A stretch of 64,000 nt of DNA from NCBI RefSeq assembly GCF_003573695.1, contig NC_039358.1, forward strand, positions 152,820,920-152,884,919. The letters run 5' to 3'. This DNA is from Papaver somniferum (taxonomy: Eukaryota; Streptophyta; Magnoliopsida; Ranunculales; Papaveraceae). The position numbers were made by a program, and so were the translations under genes. This document shows, piece by piece, positions 1 to 12,281 of the stretch. Each line of letters starts with the position of its first letter. Position 1 is the stretch's first letter. Under the pieces are notes generated by a model. The model worked only from the letters and a program-made list of their open reading frames with translations. It had not been told where the DNA came from and did no database searches.

Positions 1-767
1 TGGAAGGGAATCAAAAAGATACTTTTCTATTAACCATTTTGGGTATTTTTAACATAAGTTTCGAAAGTTTACCTACACGCCCTTAAACTAAACAGTTAAA
101 ACCTAAAAATTGTTAAAACCAAAATCATTGTTCTTCTCCATCATCGAAAGATAAAAAAACGAGATAATATCCGATTTGTAGTTAGATGGTTTTTATTATT
201 AGAATCCGTGTTTTAATATATCATCATAATCTTCTATAATCTTTTTTCAATCCTGTAAGCTTAATTTCTAGGGTTTTGAGTTGATTTTGAATCAAAAATC
301 AAATCTAATCCAATTCAATCCAATTTGGTTTTGAGTAAGAAAGACGGGTTTGGTGATGTCCGAAGTTGGCAGCTACGGTTTTGATGTTGGCAGTGATGCA
401 AAGATGGATAAGGAGATTAAAACTGGTTTTTTCTTGAGCCGAAAAACAAGGAAGAAGAAGAGGTTTGTGTGCTGGTGTTAAATTGGGAAGAAATTGAAAC
501 TAGGGTCTTTGTTGAATATTGGGTTTGTATTACCCAGAAGAAGATGATTTGAATTTGAAGATGGTGGTGTTGATGTGTTGTGCAGTAATAAAAGATGACG
601 TTGTTATCAATGGGTTCGATTTAGCTGTTGTTGTTGATTTCAAAAGGAAGAGAAATGGTGTGGTTGTGTTAATTTTTATGAGTGTTACGTAAAAAGACAA
701 GGAGATGAGTTGGTTGTAATGAAGTATGGATCTGTTTTTAAAGCTATATGAAATCAGTATCATCTTG
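1..767. other. AT-rich stretch, no gene recognised
   Basis: Only short open frames without recognisable domains are present. Nothing resembling an exon chain, RNA gene or element terminus was seen. Confidence 0.5.
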
Positions 768-1076
768 GCTTAAACTGAATGAGTCCAGATTCATCCAAGA
801 ATAACACAAGATGCAACCAGGTTCATTCAGTTTGAATTTGGAGTGTAACCCTCGATGCAACCCAGTTTCATTCAGTTTGAAGTTTGATAAATCTGGATTC
901 ACCCAAGTGTAACACACGACACAACCCAGTTTCATTCAGTTTGAAGTTAGATAAATCTGGATTCACCCAAGAGTAACACACGATGCAACCAGTTTCATTC
1001 AGTTTAATCTTCTACAAATTCAAATTCATCCAAGAATAACACAAGATGCAACCAGGTGCATCCAGTTTAAACTGAA
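768..1076. repeat. minisatellite, about 65-bp unit, four to five copies
   Basis: Units contain a 'cccagtttcattcagttt' core followed by 'gataaatctggattcaccc' and 'aagagtaacacacgatgc'. The array is bounded by opposite-facing versions of the same core, 'cttaaactgaatg' on the left and 'cagtttaaactga' on the right, so its ends are also a short inverted repeat. No coding function is evident. Confidence 0.75.
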
Positions 1077-2071
1077 ATTTTTTTTAGTGTTTTTTTTTCC
1101 TTCTCTTGGTGGAGGTTTTTGGCGGTCATGGTGGTGGATTAACCGTAAGAGATGGTGTTATTAGTGTTCATAGTGTTACTGTTGAAGGATATCACAGGTT
1201 TTTGATGTTGGCAGTGATTCTAATCCAGTTTCCGGCAGTTGAATGTATAAAATAGACAATTTTCATATTTAAATGCTTTCATACATTTGACCCATACCAA
1301 AATCTTACTCGTCCATATTAACCTGGATTTGAATGTTTCTGGGCAAATGATCTATTTTCTCAAGTAATAATACAATACAGGGTGGTTAGGAAGTAAAAGC
1401 CAGAAACCCCTTAACCATATATCTTTTATAATGATAAATTTGTCCTTGATAATTAATATTAATATCTTGAATTAGTCAAAAGGAGAGGGTACTGGGTAAA
1501 ACACCAAATTTTTCGTTCGACAATCTATATGGATAAAACCTTATACAACTGCAAGTAGACCAACTTAATGATCCTTGGCAATATGCATATAGAGTTTATT
1601 GGGCCGACCGACCGGAGGGTCCGAAGGGAGGGAATCCCTTTTATGACCACTTTTTTGTAAAATGAAGAATAACGCAAATGTGCAATTTGATAACAAAAAA
1701 TTTGGTGTCCATGGTTAGTCTTTTTCACTAGACAAAATTTCCCCTCCCTTTTAATCCAATTACTATAACTCCTTATGTATCCTATTTTTTCAGGGGTATA
1801 ATTGGAAAACAAACTAGAATATAAACATCTAAAAATCCATGCCTCAGAATTTTACAAATTTTATCTCATTGGAAATGTTTTAAAGAAATCTACGCAATGA
1901 GTACAAACAACAATATCAAATCTAAAGTTTTTACAAAAAAATTCGGAGATGATTTTCAAAAATTTAATGCACGACCATTATGCAAACCACCACAAAGGAT
2001 GCATAACACATTATCATCCATATTTTGGTTTACGCATCAACTAATTTTTCGTTGCAACAAATAAAATGATA
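1077..2071. other. AT-rich stretch, no gene recognised
   Basis: No domain, element terminus or exon structure was recognised. The short frame on the minus strand at 1525-1812 has no family resemblance. Confidence 0.45.
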
Positions 2072-2073
2072 TA

Positions 2074-2369
2074 CTCCCTCTGTTTCAGGAAAAATGATAC
2101 TTTCACCCCGTTTCGGGAAAAGTGATACTTTCACCCCGTGTCGGGAAATATGATACTTTCACCCGTGTCGGGAGAAATGATACTTTCACTCTGCGTCGTG
2201 AAAAATGATACTTTCACGACGTGTCAGGAAAAATGATACTTTCACTCCGTGTCAGGGAAAACGATACTTTCAGCCCGTTTCAGAAAAGTGATACTTTCAC
2301 CCTGTCAATTTGGCATATTTTAGGTAAAAATGAAACTGTGAAAGTATATATTTTCTGAAACAGAGGTAG
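2074..2369. mobile_element. Stowaway-like MITE with an internal tandem array
   Basis: The left end reads CTCCCTCTGTTTCAGGAAA and the right end is its inverted match, CAGAGGTAG preceded by TTTTCTGAAA. The element is flanked by TA on both sides (2072-2073 and 2370-2371), the target duplication of Tc1/mariner-type Stowaway MITEs. Most of the interior (about 2090-2310) is seven to eight copies of a 29-30-bp unit containing 'atgatactttcac' and a 'gtcgggaaa' variant, which resembles the terminal sequence itself. The array therefore looks like repeated copying of the terminus. No transposase is encoded. Confidence 0.8.
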
Positions 2370-2372
2370 TAT

Positions 2373-2610
2373 ATGCCTAAAAATATCATTCCAACAAAAA
2401 AAGATGCATAATGAATTATGGAGCCACCACAAAGGTCGTATTTGGATTCATGCATCCACTAATTTGGTAATGCAACCACTAAAACGATGTGTATGCCTCA
2501 AAAATAACATTCCAACAAAAAAAGGATGTATAGATATCAGTGGTGTTTCGTTGTTTTTTTTCGGTCGGCCCTCCCCACCGAGGCAGCGGTGTTCTAGTAT
2601 CTCTATCTCT
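2373..2610. repeat. imperfect 121-bp duplication right of the MITE
   Basis: The string 'cattccaacaaaaaaa' with flanking 'atgcct(c/a)aaaaat' occurs near 2373 and again near 2494. A related sequence with 'ccaccacaaagg' and 'gatgcataa' lies left of the MITE near 1990, so the MITE probably landed inside an older repeated segment. Confidence 0.5.
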
Positions 2611-2639
2611 TCGCAATCAGAATGTCTAGACAACAGAGT

Positions 2640-4090
2640 CCCTGAACCTGATTATTTAAAAGAGTACTTGGATGATCTCAAAAATAAAAATCCAAGATCT
2701 ATCTAGTCGTATCCAAATAACTAAATCGAACTTCTTCCAAGTATAAAACTTTTTATTTATCTTTCAAGATAAGAATTCTACAAGAATGATTCTCGCAACC
2801 AATCACACTTAATATGGATGTATCTACTAGAATTGAATACATACTAATTTTGGTATTCCTATTATAAATATAAACAATATAATGCGAAAAGGGAAAAACA
2901 CAAGACACCGGAAGTTTTGTTAATGAGGAAACCACAACTGCAGAAAACCTCGGGACCTCATCCAGATTTGAACACCAAACTATACTAAACTGCTATAGAC
3001 ACTAGCCTACTATCAGATGTCAGACTGGAATGTAGTTGAGACTGAATTTACTCTCCAAGCAATTCAGTTGTAGTCATGCTCCTTACGTCTCTTGAACCTC
3101 GCAAGGATCTATGCAATTGATTCCCTTAGATGACGTCCTTTACAACCTAAGAGTTGTTTCAGCTTGAGTGAAAACTTTTGATACCAATTTTCTTCTTTCC
3201 TAATTTATTTCCATTTCGATCAAATAGATCAAGGCTTGGAAATTTATTTGCAATAGACAAAGATAGAAAACCTCACACATCCGGAATACTTATACTTATT
3301 TAGCTGAGAAGTCTGGATGCTTAACCACCTCTCAAGAACAATCATGAACTAATAAATTAAGAACAATATTCAAATATCTATCTCGAGGAACCGCAAAGTC
3401 TGAGAAGAACATATTTTTGCATTTATATCTATCTTGTTCCCGGAATAGATTACTAAAACCTAGATAACAAAAAGAACAAGATCAGGATACACAAACTATC
3501 AAGGTAAAGATAGTCAGACCTGGCTTCAAGAGTCCCTAAGTGAAATATTTCAGTCATTAACCTAATTATGTTTTTCATAAGAAACTTAGGTCAATAGAGG
3601 ACGACTCAAGCAATCAACTAGGACACAGAAGTATCAGGGATTGAATCCCCGGTTGAATGAGTCTCTCTATTTACATATTTTCAAGACTGGGGATGATTAT
3701 AATTCAATCTAAGATAACTTGAGATTCAAACAAACACTTTCTATGTTTAGACGTAACTCTAGTTAGGGTTTCAAGTAAGCATGTGAGAAGTTTGTCTTGA
3801 AATCACATAAAAGAATATACATTATGGTCTGGGTACCGGAACCGTGTACAACGATAGTTCTTGCCAAATATGTCATTTGAACCATAAACAATTTGATGTT
3901 CATTTAAACCCTTAAGAATTTAATCATGATGCACATACACAAGTGTTTTAGTGATCAATGATGTCGTGGAGGTTTTTATGAGAGTCATAACAATGCTAAA
4001 CATATCTGAAAAATAAGTCTTTAAGCATCTGCTAAAGTTTTACAAGGACTGTTGGTGAAACAGTTCACCGACAGGAACCTTTTGAAGTTC
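2640..4090 (-). mobile_element. truncated Copia LTR fragment
   Basis: The stretch aligns by eye with the LTRs at 25182-27455 and 29112-30764. Shared blocks are 'cctgattat...gagtacttgga', 'ataatgcg..aaa', 'ttttgttaa.gaggaaacc' and 'gacactagcctacta'. Both ends are lost, and it is more diverged than the other copies. Orientation follows the better-preserved copies, whose primer-binding sites read on the minus strand. Confidence 0.65.
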
Positions 4091-4092
4091 CC

Positions 4093-4480
4093 ATGTATTA
4101 TGTTCTCTATCCATTTCCAAGTGTAGAACAGATGAAGTGTGGGAAAAACTTCCATAAAGCAAGAATTTCAACATTTATATGTTATGTTAACGTTTTTGTA
4201 AAGCTGTTACTAGAACTGCAAATTGTTATTTGGGTGGATCCCCAGATTTTCAGATTTTTAGTGTACGGACAATAAAAACAAGGTCAGGTTGAGGGCGTTA
4301 AACTAAGCGTTAAATGGAAGGCAACCCACTGGTTTTGTATTTCTATCTTTTGTTTTTAATTTTTCTTATTTTGCATGTCATATTAAGATTTTTTTACCTT
4401 ATTTTACTTTGGATGAGTCAATCACATTGTGGTTTGTGGACAATGTAAAGTTTAAGTGTGGGGGAGTATTTGAGTATTTT
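4093..4480 (+). mobile_element. remnant of an Athila-type Gypsy 3' end
   Basis: A short reading frame at 4093-4275 ends with VIWVDPQIFRFLVYG. The same block, as ISWVDPQLFRLYIYDS, occurs on the minus strand inside the short Athila-type element near 21900-21960. About 170 bp further on lies a purine-rich stretch, 'aagtttaagtgtggggga' (4448-4465), like the polypurine tract that precedes the 3' LTR in Athila elements. LTRs, gag and pol are not visible. This is a fragment, not a gene. Confidence 0.55.
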
Positions 4481-7300
4481 TCATATAGAATTTTCACTCT
4501 TAAAGTAGAGTTTTTCAAAACTTTTGCAAATGTTTGCATAAAACCTCCAACTTGTAGAGATTTTAGAATCACTAGTATATTTCTAGCAAAGTTTACATAG
4601 AGAGTTCTGACTGAAATTACTGAACTTGGAATTGCTAGAGAACCACATTTGGGTTTCTTACTTGTTAGAGCGTTAAAATTGGATTTAATCATGCTGGTGG
4701 AAAATTAGGTGTATCTTAATATTTAGTATTGGAGATGTGATCACCATTAGTGGAGACTACGTATTATTACATCAAACGAGGCACTGACCTTCAATTCTTG
4801 TAGTTGTCTTAAAAATATCCTTTTAGAGTGTATGTCACCCTATGCTAAATCCGGGTAAAATGGTGAGCTACCCAACTTCGCACCATTTTCACCACTATTT
4901 TTGATCTCTTGATTGCTAATTCCGCCAATCATGAGGGTGACGTCTAAAGATGAAAACATCCTTCTTGTAGTTTGATTTGTTGTTAACACCATTGTCTCTC
5001 TCTCGCTCTCTCTTGACAAAAACACGTCCATAGAAACACATTATCATCATCAAAAAGCGAGCAATATTAAAACCTATGATGAAAATTGAACATGTTCAAG
5101 GTTTATAAGCAACAATACAAAGAATAGCAAAATTTCAGATCCAAGTGATACAACATATAAGGATCATAATTTTAAATATAAGTTGTAGACTAAGTTCAAC
5201 AACAAAGATTATCAAAAGATGTGAATTTTATGACACCAAGACAATACGTTATGAAGAATCAAGTGGTAAATTCCTTCTCTCATGGACATGCCATGTAAAT
5301 TTTATTTTCGTTTTTATTATTGTAGTTGCAATCCTTTTAGAAAAAAAAAGAACAAAAAAAGAACTCGAGTATTGATACTTGGGTAGCAATATGTGTGTGT
5401 TCTCCCTGTCTTCGCCACATAATCAAGCTTAGAATGCAGGATCCACGGGACATATCATGTAATTTGTTGAAAGGAAACATGTGATTGGATTCAATTAGAT
5501 CTAATTATATTGTCGATACATTAAAAATTATAAGAAAAATACAAAAATATTTGCATTTAAATTTTGTAATTAGGTTTTTATGTCATCGAAAAAGTCACAG
5601 GGAAGAAAAATCTATAAAGAAATTCCAAGTAATAAGAAATTGAAGAGTCAAAAACTTACAAATTGTCAAGGTTCTGCCAAGTTCAAGAGTTCATCGTTAA
5701 CAGTTGAAGATCGAAGATCGGAGACTAAGACGTTTCTATTGGATGATGTGATAGTGGTGTTAATTCCCGATTAGATGTGAAGGTGAGTGAGCATTCCCAT
5801 CCTCGTATAGTGGTCGATTTCCTTTCTTAGAGATCATCAGAAAAAAGTTTCCCAAAACGATAAAAAATGTGGGTTTTCAACATGTATTCTTCATTCCCAG
5901 CATTCAACATGTGCAGAATTTATCTTTTCATTCCTACTTGCAACCCATAAAAAAAGATCGTCTTATTGAATGTAATTTCATAAAAACCTAGATTTTTTGT
6001 AGAGGGAGACCAAATATAGATCTGAGGAGTGCAAATATCGTAGTTGATTCACTAACCAGGTCGAGTTTTATAAATTTGCATGAGTCAGACAAAGTTACCC
6101 TAATCTTCTCATTCTTAGAAGTAAATGAATCAACCTAATTTTCTCCTCACCTGAAATACCCACTTGTATATACTAACGCTAAACCTTCAAAACCTTGATT
6201 TGAAGTTTCACGAGAAAATAAAAAATATATGACGAAAACATATTTGATCATTTGTTAAGAAACCAATTTGTAGTAGTTTGAAAAACTGACCCAAAACTAC
6301 TAATCTTCGCCTATGACTACAACTACTGGAGTTTCCAGTGAACTAAACTAGGCTAAGATATGAAGGACAAGAATAAAAGAGAGAGACAGTGTTTGATGAT
6401 GAATCTGTTAAGGATGATGGCGATTATGGGGATAAGAACATTCTTCCACTTGTTTTTGGCAAATCAATCCTTCTCTTTTATTTTCTGTTCATGAAAGATT
6501 TGGAAGAATTTTTAAAGGTAGATATTTAAGTCGAGTTGGAAATGCTATTTGGGAAAATTAAATTAATCCTTCCATTTGTTTGGTTCATATGATCAAAATT
6601 AGTCCATTATAAATTTATCATTGTTAAAATAAAACCACCATTAATCTTCGCTGGGTTTGTTTGTTTGTTAAAAGCTTGGGAGTTGAAAACGCAAATAGGC
6701 ATTGCGGGGAAGAAGAGAGGAACGAGAAGAGTGGCTGAGTGAATTAGGTTAATTGAATGTTGTACACCAAAAAAAAAAAGGTTAATTGAATGTCAAGCGT
6801 GTGTGAAGATCTTGTGATGATAGTAAGGGTAACTATGTCCGACTCATACAGGTATATAAAACCAGACCTAGTTAACGAGTCAGATCATGGTTTTTGCGTT
6901 CCTCGGATCTATTTTTGCTCTCCCTCTAATAAAAATCAAAACCTATTAGTGAGGTAGAAGTCGAGACAATCGATCACTCTCGAACCTGAATTCTTTCGTA
7001 TAGTATTTTTTCTTTCTTGCTCAACACTTAAGCATGAGAATATGTTCTTTGGTAATTGTAACTTCTTATTACTAGCATGCATAAACTTTATGTCCTCATA
7101 GCTCCTTGGATGCTTGGGACTTTAGTACGCTTTGAAGTTGGAGAAGGTTTTGTGGGTATACATCTTGTAAGCCCTTACGAGACTCTAACTCGTATACTAA
7201 GGACATCAAGGGGTTTAAAAGATTGTTGCACATGCTAAGTTCAATCGTTTCCTTGACGAAAGGGAGTTACTGTATTTAGTTTTAGTATTTGTTTATATTA
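4481..7300. other. AT-rich stretch, no gene recognised
   Basis: Short frames at 5145-5375, 5580-5774 and 4840-5031 (minus) have no recognisable domain or splice partner. A CT-microsatellite-like run sits near 4990-5012. No element termini were recognised. Confidence 0.45.
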
Positions 7301-7304
7301 GTTT

Positions 7305-7960
7305 GCTCGAGGATTAGCAAAAGCTAAGTGTGGGGGGATTTAAAAAGTGCTTAATTTACATGTTTAAAGTGTCAAATCCATAATTTTTTTAGCTATAATT
7401 CTTGCATATTACTTTTCATTATGATTATTTTCTAGTTTATGTGTAATATTAGTTGAATCAAAAAGGAGCTACAAAGTGCTTGAATGGTTAAGGAAGTGAA
7501 GTACTATTGATGAAAAAGGGCCAAAGACCAAATTCAACTCATTCAAATCCAAGATTTCTTAACACCATCTTAAAATTACGAGAATACGAAGTGAACTAAA
7601 AAATAATGAGGTCATTTCGAGTTCGGACGAAGTAGTTACTGGCAAAACAGTTGAGACGAAGAAAAGCAATCTACAACACAAAAGTCGACATTAATATAAG
7701 CAATACCGACTGTAACACTATTTCGGGCAGAGAAGATGCATTTTTGACCCCTAAAATCGGCATTGCTCATAGGAAATTGACTATGTTGACTGGAACAAGT
7801 TTGCGGGCAGAGATTAGGAGTTATTTTGACCATAGAGTTAGCACGGCTCATTGGAGTTCGACCATTCCGACTGTGGCAAGAGACGTGTTTTGTCGTATTT
7901 CGACTTCTAAAACAAGGAAACAAGATTGGGGAAGAATTCTAAATCCTAGAAAGAAATGAG
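7305..7960 (+). mobile_element. probable Gypsy 3' remnant with polypurine tract
   Basis: The string 'ctcgaggattagcaaaagc' followed by 'taagtgtggggggatt' (7309-7344) resembles the end of the coding region and polypurine tract of plant Athila/Tat Gypsy elements. What follows ('aaaaagtgcttaattt') would be the start of the 3' LTR. Two overlapping opposite-strand frames at 7636-7959 have no recognisable domain and are probably chance frames in LTR-like DNA. Confidence 0.4.
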
Positions 7961-8290
7961 ACTTGAGACCAAGCATTAAAAGCTATAAAAGAAAACATAT
8001 GAGGCTCTCTGCAATATACTCTACATTTCCTATCCGAGGCTCTCTACAATATACTCTACCTCTACAATATGATAGTGTTCATGGATCTTTCCTCTTTCTT
8101 AATACAAGAGATTTAGTTTCTCCGCCTATATAACTTGGACGGAGGAAATAGTTATCTATGTAATATATAGGTAAATGACGGTTATCCACTAATAACGTGA
8201 CTCGTACCAAAAATTTATTGATGTGGTTGGCCTTTTTAACATTTATTGATATTTAGGTACTCCTCTGCGGCAGAGGATGCACATGAAATC
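7961..8290. other. no gene recognised
   Basis: It holds a small duplication around 'gaggctctct(g/a)caatatactctac' (about 8000-8062) and nothing else recognised. Confidence 0.45.
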
Positions 8291-8340
8291 AGACTCTACT
8301 AGATGTGCGCCCGTGCTCTGCACGGGATCAGATTCACAGT
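8291..8340. other. Helitron-like terminal motif (tentative)
   Basis: The string 'tctactagatgtgcgcccg' runs into 'tgctctgcacggga', which can pair with the preceding 'cccgtgc'. Strings of the type GCACCCGTGC-TTTGCACGGG occur at the ends of some plant Helitrons. No partner end with a CTRR terminus was located, so this is only a candidate terminus. Confidence 0.25.
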
Positions 8341-8769
8341 AGAAGTTTAGTTGTACTAAAAAACGTCTGAAGATCCAACATATCAAAAAAGAAATAATGA
8401 GTTTCGCATCACAGTGATTCAATACTGCAATAGAGCCGATGCAAATGACAGAACTATCATCTCATGTTTCTAAACTTCCATCCGGATAAGGCGTTATGAT
8501 TATCCTAACTAAAACGTTTCATTCTTAGATAGGATTCTCTATCTTTTTTCACCTATGAAATCCAAAAAACAAAAAAGATCAACCAGAACAAAAATAATAG
8601 ACTGTATGCCTGATTATGAAGTGTCTGTAAGTACAAAATAAACAATGAAGAACTGTCAGTGAAAAATATACAATAAAGAACATGCGAATTAAAAATTTAA
8701 AAAGTAAACCCTAATATACAAAATAGAAAACAAAGTGATTTCAGTTAAAATTGAAAACACTTAATTAAA

Positions 8770-8995
8770 TCAAAGTGGAGACGGCAAAGAAAAGAGAAGA
8801 GAACGGAATCAGTGTGGAGATGGCAAAGAAAAGAGAACGTTTGCAGTGTTTCACATCATTCCGGAAGAGAACAGAATCAGCAGAGCCGACAGAATCGGTG
8901 CGACATTATTAGTGGAGACGACGAACAAAAAAATCGGTGCGACATTATTAGTGGAGAGACGACAGAATCGGTGCGACATTATTAGTGTACGGCAA
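8770..8995. repeat. two small tandem arrays
   Basis: The first is a two-copy repeat, 'ggcaaagaaaagagaa', at 8778-8838. The second is three copies of a 35-37-bp unit, 'atcggtgcgacattattag' plus 'tggagacgac', at about 8889-8993. No protein coding is apparent. Confidence 0.7.
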
Positions 8996-9299
8996 AAACT
9001 ACGGAAAAGATTTCTAAACCCATAAATTCCATTCGTCTATATTTTTTGATGGGGCAGAAATTTTAAGAAGAAAGCTTGATTCAACTTTTAATCACAACAG
9101 AAATCATATTATTAATTAATATGGAAAGCCCACTTCCAGATGGCCTTACTCAACTTTTTTAGGGGTGGGTAACCTTTGGTTAAGGGATAGTCTCGTATCA
9201 ATTCGCAAGGGACTAGTATTTCCATATATAAGTCGGCAAAAACTCTATATAGCAACTCTAATTAATAGGGGTAGCTGAAATGGTTTGTTGAATTTTGAT

Positions 9300-9388
9300 T
9301 AGGGCTGTCAATGGGTACCCATTACCCGGATCCGGAACCGGACCCAGTATATTAGGATCCGGTTCCGGGTCCTAAAGTTGGACCCATT
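9300..9388. mobile_element. clipped hAT-type terminus
   Basis: TAGGGCTGTCAATGGGTA is an hAT-type terminal inverted repeat, closely resembling the ends of the complete hAT MITE at 53095-53650. It is followed by subterminal GGATCCGGAACCGG and its inverted counterpart, typical of hAT subterminal motifs. No matching right end or 8-bp duplication was found. Confidence 0.5.
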
Positions 9389-9642
9389 AGCTATAAATAA
9401 TAAAGGTGTGTAAGGTCAGAGACCTTGTGCAGAACCCCCATCGATCTATTTTCTTAACCGTGACATACTCAAGATCTTAGGCATTGATCAGGTTTGATCA
9501 CTATTGCTTTTGGCCGCTGGTCTAATTCTTATTCTGTTTTGTTTCCCTCGTATTTTTCTTATATTGAACACAAGTCTAAGCTCGTAGTTTGGGGGCCAAG
9601 ACGTCAAAGGCGCTTATAAGAAGTCCAGACTCCAGAAGAATT

Positions 9643-10291
9643 ATGCAGACAAAAAGTGTCGATGACCAAAAAGGAGGGATGAAGTTCTTTGGCAAAACTA
9701 TCCCAATAGTAAACACTAATCCGAACGGGACAACTAGCCGGGAAGATGACACTCATCCAAACCTGACAACTTGCCAGGAAGATGAGACTAATTCAGAGGT
9801 GACAACTCCCCAGGAAGATGATAGAAAGGAAGTGACGCCAACCGCAATCAAAATAGAGCTGGATACTTACCAAGAAGATGATAGAAAGGCAGTTCCGCCT
9901 ACTCCAATCAAAATGGAGCCGGATGCTCGCCCTTGTTCAGAGTGCCCCAAGTGTGGCTCAAAGAAAAGAAAACGCAAGGAAAATATCTACAGGATTTCCC
10001 TTCCTGACACGTTAGAGGTGAGATACTATTTTGGTTGATACTTCATTAATTTGTTTTAGACTGCGACCAACTTTGAAACTGGTTGCTATCATTTTGCAGA
10101 ATGATTTTTGCTTCACTTGCACCTGTGGGAACGAATACAGCATTGGTGAACGAAGTAGTCCAATCAAATGCAAAGGATCTGATGGCACTGAATCAGTAGT
10201 CGATGAATTGAGTATCGGTGTTTTCCGGAGCAAACACCCTTTCAGATGCACCTGTGAGAAGCTATATAATATTTGCTTCTTCAGATTGTGA
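9643..10291 (+). CDS. two-exon hypothetical protein, 188 aa, Cys-containing
   Basis: I do not recognise this gene. The model is exon 1 9643-10017 (125 codons) and exon 2 10100-10291 (63 codons plus stop), separated by an 82-bp phase-0 intron with GTGAGA donor and TTTTGCAG acceptor. Exon 1 holds GMKFFGKTIPI near its start, then acidic repeats of the type QEDDRK..(T/P)P at about residues 50-100, then PCSECPKCGSKKRKRK, a Cys cluster joined to a basic, nuclear-signal-like stretch. Exon 2 has two similar Cys motifs, FTCTCGNEY and FRCTCEKLY. The FGKTIP motif recalls the N-terminal motif of cycling Dof factors, but no Dof finger (CX2C-X21-CX2C) follows, so that link is weak. The frame stays open upstream to 9589 without another ATG. 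A Copia element begins only 34 bp after the stop and may have cut off later exons. Confidence 0.45.
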
Positions 10292-10325
10292 TAAGAAGAA
10301 TCGAGTTCAAAATTGCTAGCTGAAC

Positions 10326-10966
10326 TGTTGGGTGCAATAATCAAAAACAAAGAAAAATCAAATAAGCAAAAGTTATTGATACTTAGCTCCTTTATAATGG
10401 AAGTGATTGCTTTGACGAAACGAACAAGCTCCCCGTATCTCCGCAACAGCAACAAGGCAAAACTTTGGAAAATAGAGTGAGTCACGTGTTCAACACGCTG
10501 TCCTTAAGACATTAGCGCCCGGCTACACTCAAGAGTGATGCTATAGCCCTCACAGGACGGATATCTCCAGGATAAAACACCCTAATACACCTACTACTAG
10601 CATATGTAATAGATGCTCAACTTGAGCTTGGCAACTCCGAAAAAACCGTTAAGAAAAATCGCGAATGCTTAAAAACCGCTATAAAATATTTTCCCTTAGG
10701 GGTCCCTCTAAAATATAGAGCAACCCTTTTCCCATGATTTTACAAAAGTAGTGAATTTCTTTATATAATTGACAAATATAACTTAAGAAGAAAAACTCCC
10801 CGATGTGGGACTAAAAGGTTTATATAGTTTCTTAAAACTAATAAAAATTGGAAACTCCACGATGTGGGACTAAAAAGTTTCATTCACAAAATAAAACAAT
10901 AAATATTAATTTTTTATTAAAACTTTAAAAAATTATCTTTTTTTTTTTATTAATCGTTTTCCAACA
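10326..10966 (-). repeat. 3' LTR of the 10.3-16.0 kb Copia element
   Basis: 641 bp, ends TG..CA. It is nearly identical to 15316-15955. An open frame in its left part (10012-10485, minus) recurs in the other LTR and is not a gene. Confidence 0.92.
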
Positions 10967-12095
10967 ATCCCCCACATGAATGAAAACTCAATAAAACATG
11001 AAAACACAGATAGATCTTGGTAAATAAACATCCCAACCTCACGATCCAAACAGACTGATCGTGCAAGTGTTGAAATCATACTAGTCATTTCTACGTCCTC
11101 TCCCTCACACAAAAGTGTGTTGACCCCAGGGTCATACTATGGATTGCATAAATCATACTAGTATTGAGAGCTTTTATCTTTAATTCTCACATGGTGAGAC
11201 TATAGGTATCTTTCACCAAAGTGAAAAAGCATGAACTAGTGAACCCTTAGTGACCTTTAGGTCCTAAGTTCCAGTAATACCAAAACCATCAAAATGAAAA
11301 TCACATAAAAAACGCAGGAAATACCATTTTAGGCAGAGGTGTCCATGAGGTCTTGAACCTTTGCTTAGTGAGATATTACCAGAATTACTTGCTAGAGACA
11401 GTGAACTATGTCTTGATCTGCTAGCATTTGATGTAATTCGTGATAACAACCACGGGTGATATCTCCAAGATTGCTGCCAAGCTCGTGCCGTTTTGTCCGT
11501 TTTGGCCCTGGACGTATCCTGTTTCTCAGAATGCTCTAGAGAATCAGCTCATATTCTCACAGGAAGCGACCCACTTCCTCATTCAGATAGGTGAGTTTCC
11601 ATAAAGAGTGTTACTGCTACACCCCACTTCAATCTTAAATTGAAACTATAGAACTCATTAAGACTTATTAAAAAGTCATCCTCCACATGCAGTCACACTA
11701 TCACGTCTACACCACAGGGAAGGGACAGAGAATGAAAAATCTCTGATAGTGTTTACCTTTACCCACCACAAATTAGTTGTCTCATTCGAAACCTTGATCA
11801 TTGGATCTCCAGTCAGCAAGGTTGAGTATCCTTCATGGCAAGTTTAATATATGAGCTTAAGCCCCAACCCCCTCGATGCATTTTTAACTATCTCTTTGTA
11901 CAAACCTTTCGTCAAAGATTGCGCGATATTCTCCTTGGACTTTATCCAATCAATGGAAATAACGCCGATTGAGATTAGTTATTTCTTAGCTTTAACTATT
12001 ATAGCTTGGCTAACACAATGTATAGATATAGCTGGCACAGGCCTATGCCAAAGAGGAATGTCTTCTAAAAAGCATCTTAGGCACTCGGCCCCCTC

Positions 12096-12281
12096 TCATG
12101 CTTTATCTAACGCAATACTCTCAGATTCCATAATGAATTGAGCGATATGTTTGTTTGGAAATCTTCCAACAACAAACCCACATGTTAGAGTGAAACCATA
12201 TCCACTCGTAGACTTAGACTCCTCTGAGTCAACTATCCAGTTTGCATCATAAAGTCCCAAGGACAACAAGATACCTTTCAT
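12096..12281 (-). pseudogene. Copia RNase H fragment
   Basis: The frame reads DANWIVDSEESKSTSGYGF and later ESESIALDKA. These correspond to the conserved Copia RNase H blocks D(A/S)DWAGD...RKSTSGY and SSTEAEYIALA. It is the longest intact pol fragment of the element; the flanking reverse transcriptase and integrase remnants need frame changes to read. It cannot supply activity on its own. Confidence 0.85.

Noticed and set aside
5145..5774. Two short frames (76 and 64 residues) on plus
   Set aside because: Isolated, without recognisable domains, upstream signals or exon partners; frames of this length are expected by chance.
7636..7959. Two overlapping 95-102-residue frames on opposite strands
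   Set aside because: No domain on either strand, in a stretch that looks like a degraded Gypsy LTR.
10012..10485. 157-residue minus-strand frame, repeated in part at 15275-15475
   Set aside because: It lies mainly inside the LTRs of the Copia element and recurs only because the LTR is duplicated. No domain.
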